A stretch of DNA of 13,628 bases from Natrialbaceae archaeon B1-Br10_E2g27 (lineage in GTDB: Archaea > Halobacteriota > Halobacteria > Halobacteriales > Natrialbaceae). Location: contig LKMM01000031.1 in the NCBI GenBank assembly GCA_001563885.1, positions 1 through 13,628 on the forward strand. The letters run 5' to 3'. A program made the position numbers and the translations under genes. The notes below the pieces were generated by a model. The model was not told the DNA's origin, searched no databases, and was given only the letters and a program-made list of their open reading frames with translations. Shown here piece by piece: positions 12,577-13,628 of the stretch (within the stretch, counting starts at the first letter, position 1; each line of letters starts with the position of its first letter).

Positions 12577-13628
12577 ATGGTTGACTTCGACTCGCCGGCG
12601 ATCGACCGACTCACCTCGCTGTCCTGTACGATCGACGCTGTCTCCCTCGAGCGACTCGAACGGGAGACCTCGAGTGGGTTTAGGCGCGTTTCGACTGAGA
12701 TCACGCTCACCGGGCCGGGTGCTGACGGTGAGCCATGTCACGGTGTCGGCGAGGACGTCACCTACGAGACGGCCGACCACGACGCCTTAGCAGACACCGG
12801 CTTGCCGGAACTGTCGGGTGAGTACACCCTCGAGTCGTTTTCGGCGATGCTCGAGGACATCGATCTCTTTCCGGCCGGTCTACACGGGCGTGAGGATTTC
12901 CGAAACTACCGCAGGTGGGCTCTCGAGAGTGCCGCACTCGATCTCGCCTTTCGACAAGCGGGGACGGATCTGTCGAGTCGCCTCGAGCGCTCGCCCGAAC
13001 CAGTTCGGTTCGTCGCAAGCACCCGCCTGGGCGATCCGCCGACGACCGACCGACTCGAGGAGCTTCGCGAGCAGGTGCCGGACATCGAGTTTAAATTGGA
13101 TCCGACGCCGGAGTGGGACGAGGAAGTCATCTCGGCGGTCGTCGACAGCGTCGGCCGCGAGTCGATCACGATCCTCGATCTCAAAGGCCAATACGAGGGA
13201 ACCGACGTCGACGTTCCCGCCGATCCGGAGCTCTACGAACGAGTTATCGAGGCGTTTCCGGAGGCCGTCCTCGAGGATCCGGCACTTACCACAGAGACCG
13301 AGCCGCTGTTCGATGATCCCGACGTGCGCGAGCGCGTCTCCTGGGACGCACCGATCCACGGCATCGAGGACCTCGAGGCCGTACCCTGGGAGCCTGAGTG
13401 GCTCAACATCAAACCCTCTCGGTTTGGCTCACTCGAGTCTCTCATCGAGACGGTCGAGTACTGTCTCGAACGCGACATCCGGATGTACGGTGGTGGCCAG
13501 TTCGAACTTGGCGTTGGCCGCGGCCAACTCCAAGTACTCGCCTCGCTGTGGTATCCCGATGGGCCGAACGACCTCGCACCTCGGGCGTACAACGATCCGG
13601 CTATCGGCGACGGACTCCCTGCGAGCCC
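12577..13628 (+). CDS. Enolase-superfamily (mandelate racemase/muconate lactonizing-like) protein, 3' end cut
   Basis: An open frame runs from ATG 12577 to the window end without a stop (350 full codons). The N-terminal capping part (1-135) contains SSGFRRVSTEITL and WALESAALDLAFRQAGT. The barrel follows with the sheet-end residues of the superfamily: FKLDPTPEW (172-180), LDLKGQYEGT (200-209, likely metal Asp201), VLEDPA (231-236, likely metal Glu233), SWDAPIHG (255-262), LNIKPSRFG (276-284) and GGGQFELGVGR (305-315). The protein is nearly complete, as haloarchaeal relatives I recall are only slightly longer. ATGs at 12553 and 12562 are alternatives; 12577 fits a TATA-like element 27 nt upstream. 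The superfamily abstracts a proton next to a carboxylate with Mg2+; the substrate is not known. Confidence 0.85.
   Translation, partial: MVDFDSPAIDRLTSLSCTIDAVSLERLERETSSGFRRVSTEITLTGPGADGEPCHGVGEDVTYETADHDALADTGLPELSGEYTLESFSAMLEDIDLFPAGLHGREDFRNYRRWALESAALDLAFRQAGTDLSSRLERSPEPVRFVASTRLGDPPTTDRLEELREQVPDIEFKLDPTPEWDEEVISAVVDSVGRESITILDLKGQYEGTDVDVPADPELYERVIEAFPEAVLEDPALTTETEPLFDDPDVRERVSWDAPIHGIEDLEAVPWEPEWLNIKPSRFGSLESLIETVEYCLERDIRMYGGGQFELGVGRGQLQVLASLWYPDGPNDLAPRAYNDPAIGDGLPAS

Noticed and set aside
12444..12710. 88-codon minus-strand frame before the enolase-like gene
   Set aside because: Mostly antisense to the enolase-like protein, Ser/Arg-rich and without family features.

Overview
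The window looks like a chromosome or megaplasmid segment of a halophilic archaeon (class Halobacteria). The evidence is high GC, strongly acidic proteins, very frequent CTCGAG (Leu-Glu CTC-GAG) words, TATA-like elements placed about 26 nt before start codons (leaderless style), and a gas-vesicle gene set of haloarchaeal type. The genus cannot be fixed from sequence alone; the style resembles Natrialbales, but that is an impression.

Layout. Positions 1-42 may hold the tail of a plus-strand gene. Positions 43-567 have no convincing gene but carry hairpins and a 28-bp tandem duplication. A Gfo/Idh/MocA-type oxidoreductase (568-1590) and a 71-residue double-CxxC protein (1776-1991) follow. The core is a gas-vesicle (gvp) cluster at 2108-8488. 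gvpF-G-H-(gvpI position)-J-K-L-M run leftward as one tightly overlapping operon. gvpA-N-O run rightward from a 159-bp divergent promoter region. To the right are moeA (minus), a small heat-shock protein (plus), an ABC1/UbiB-family kinase-like protein (plus), an internally deleted flavin amine oxidase remnant (minus) and an enolase-superfamily protein cut by the window end (12577-13628).

Function. GvpA is the wall protein. GvpF, G, J, K, L and M are accessory proteins for nucleation and assembly, GvpN is an AAA+ ATPase and GvpO is an essential haloarchaeal factor. All eight genes known as essential in Halobacterium (A, F, G, J, K, L, M, O) are present. The external stiffening protein GvpC and the regulators GvpD and GvpE are absent from the usual places: gvpN follows gvpA by one base, and gvpF and gvpA face each other directly. 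The cluster is therefore a compact version whose regulation must differ from, or be supplied outside, this window.

Most notable points: the C/D/E-less architecture; a 284-residue acidic protein with a basic tail in the gvpI slot; a possible 40-codon bridging ORF before gvpJ; a GvpA with a long charged tail; a Cys/His cluster at the start of GvpO; a probable one-base frameshift hiding the true N-terminus of the ABC1 protein; and the in-frame internal deletion of the amine oxidase.
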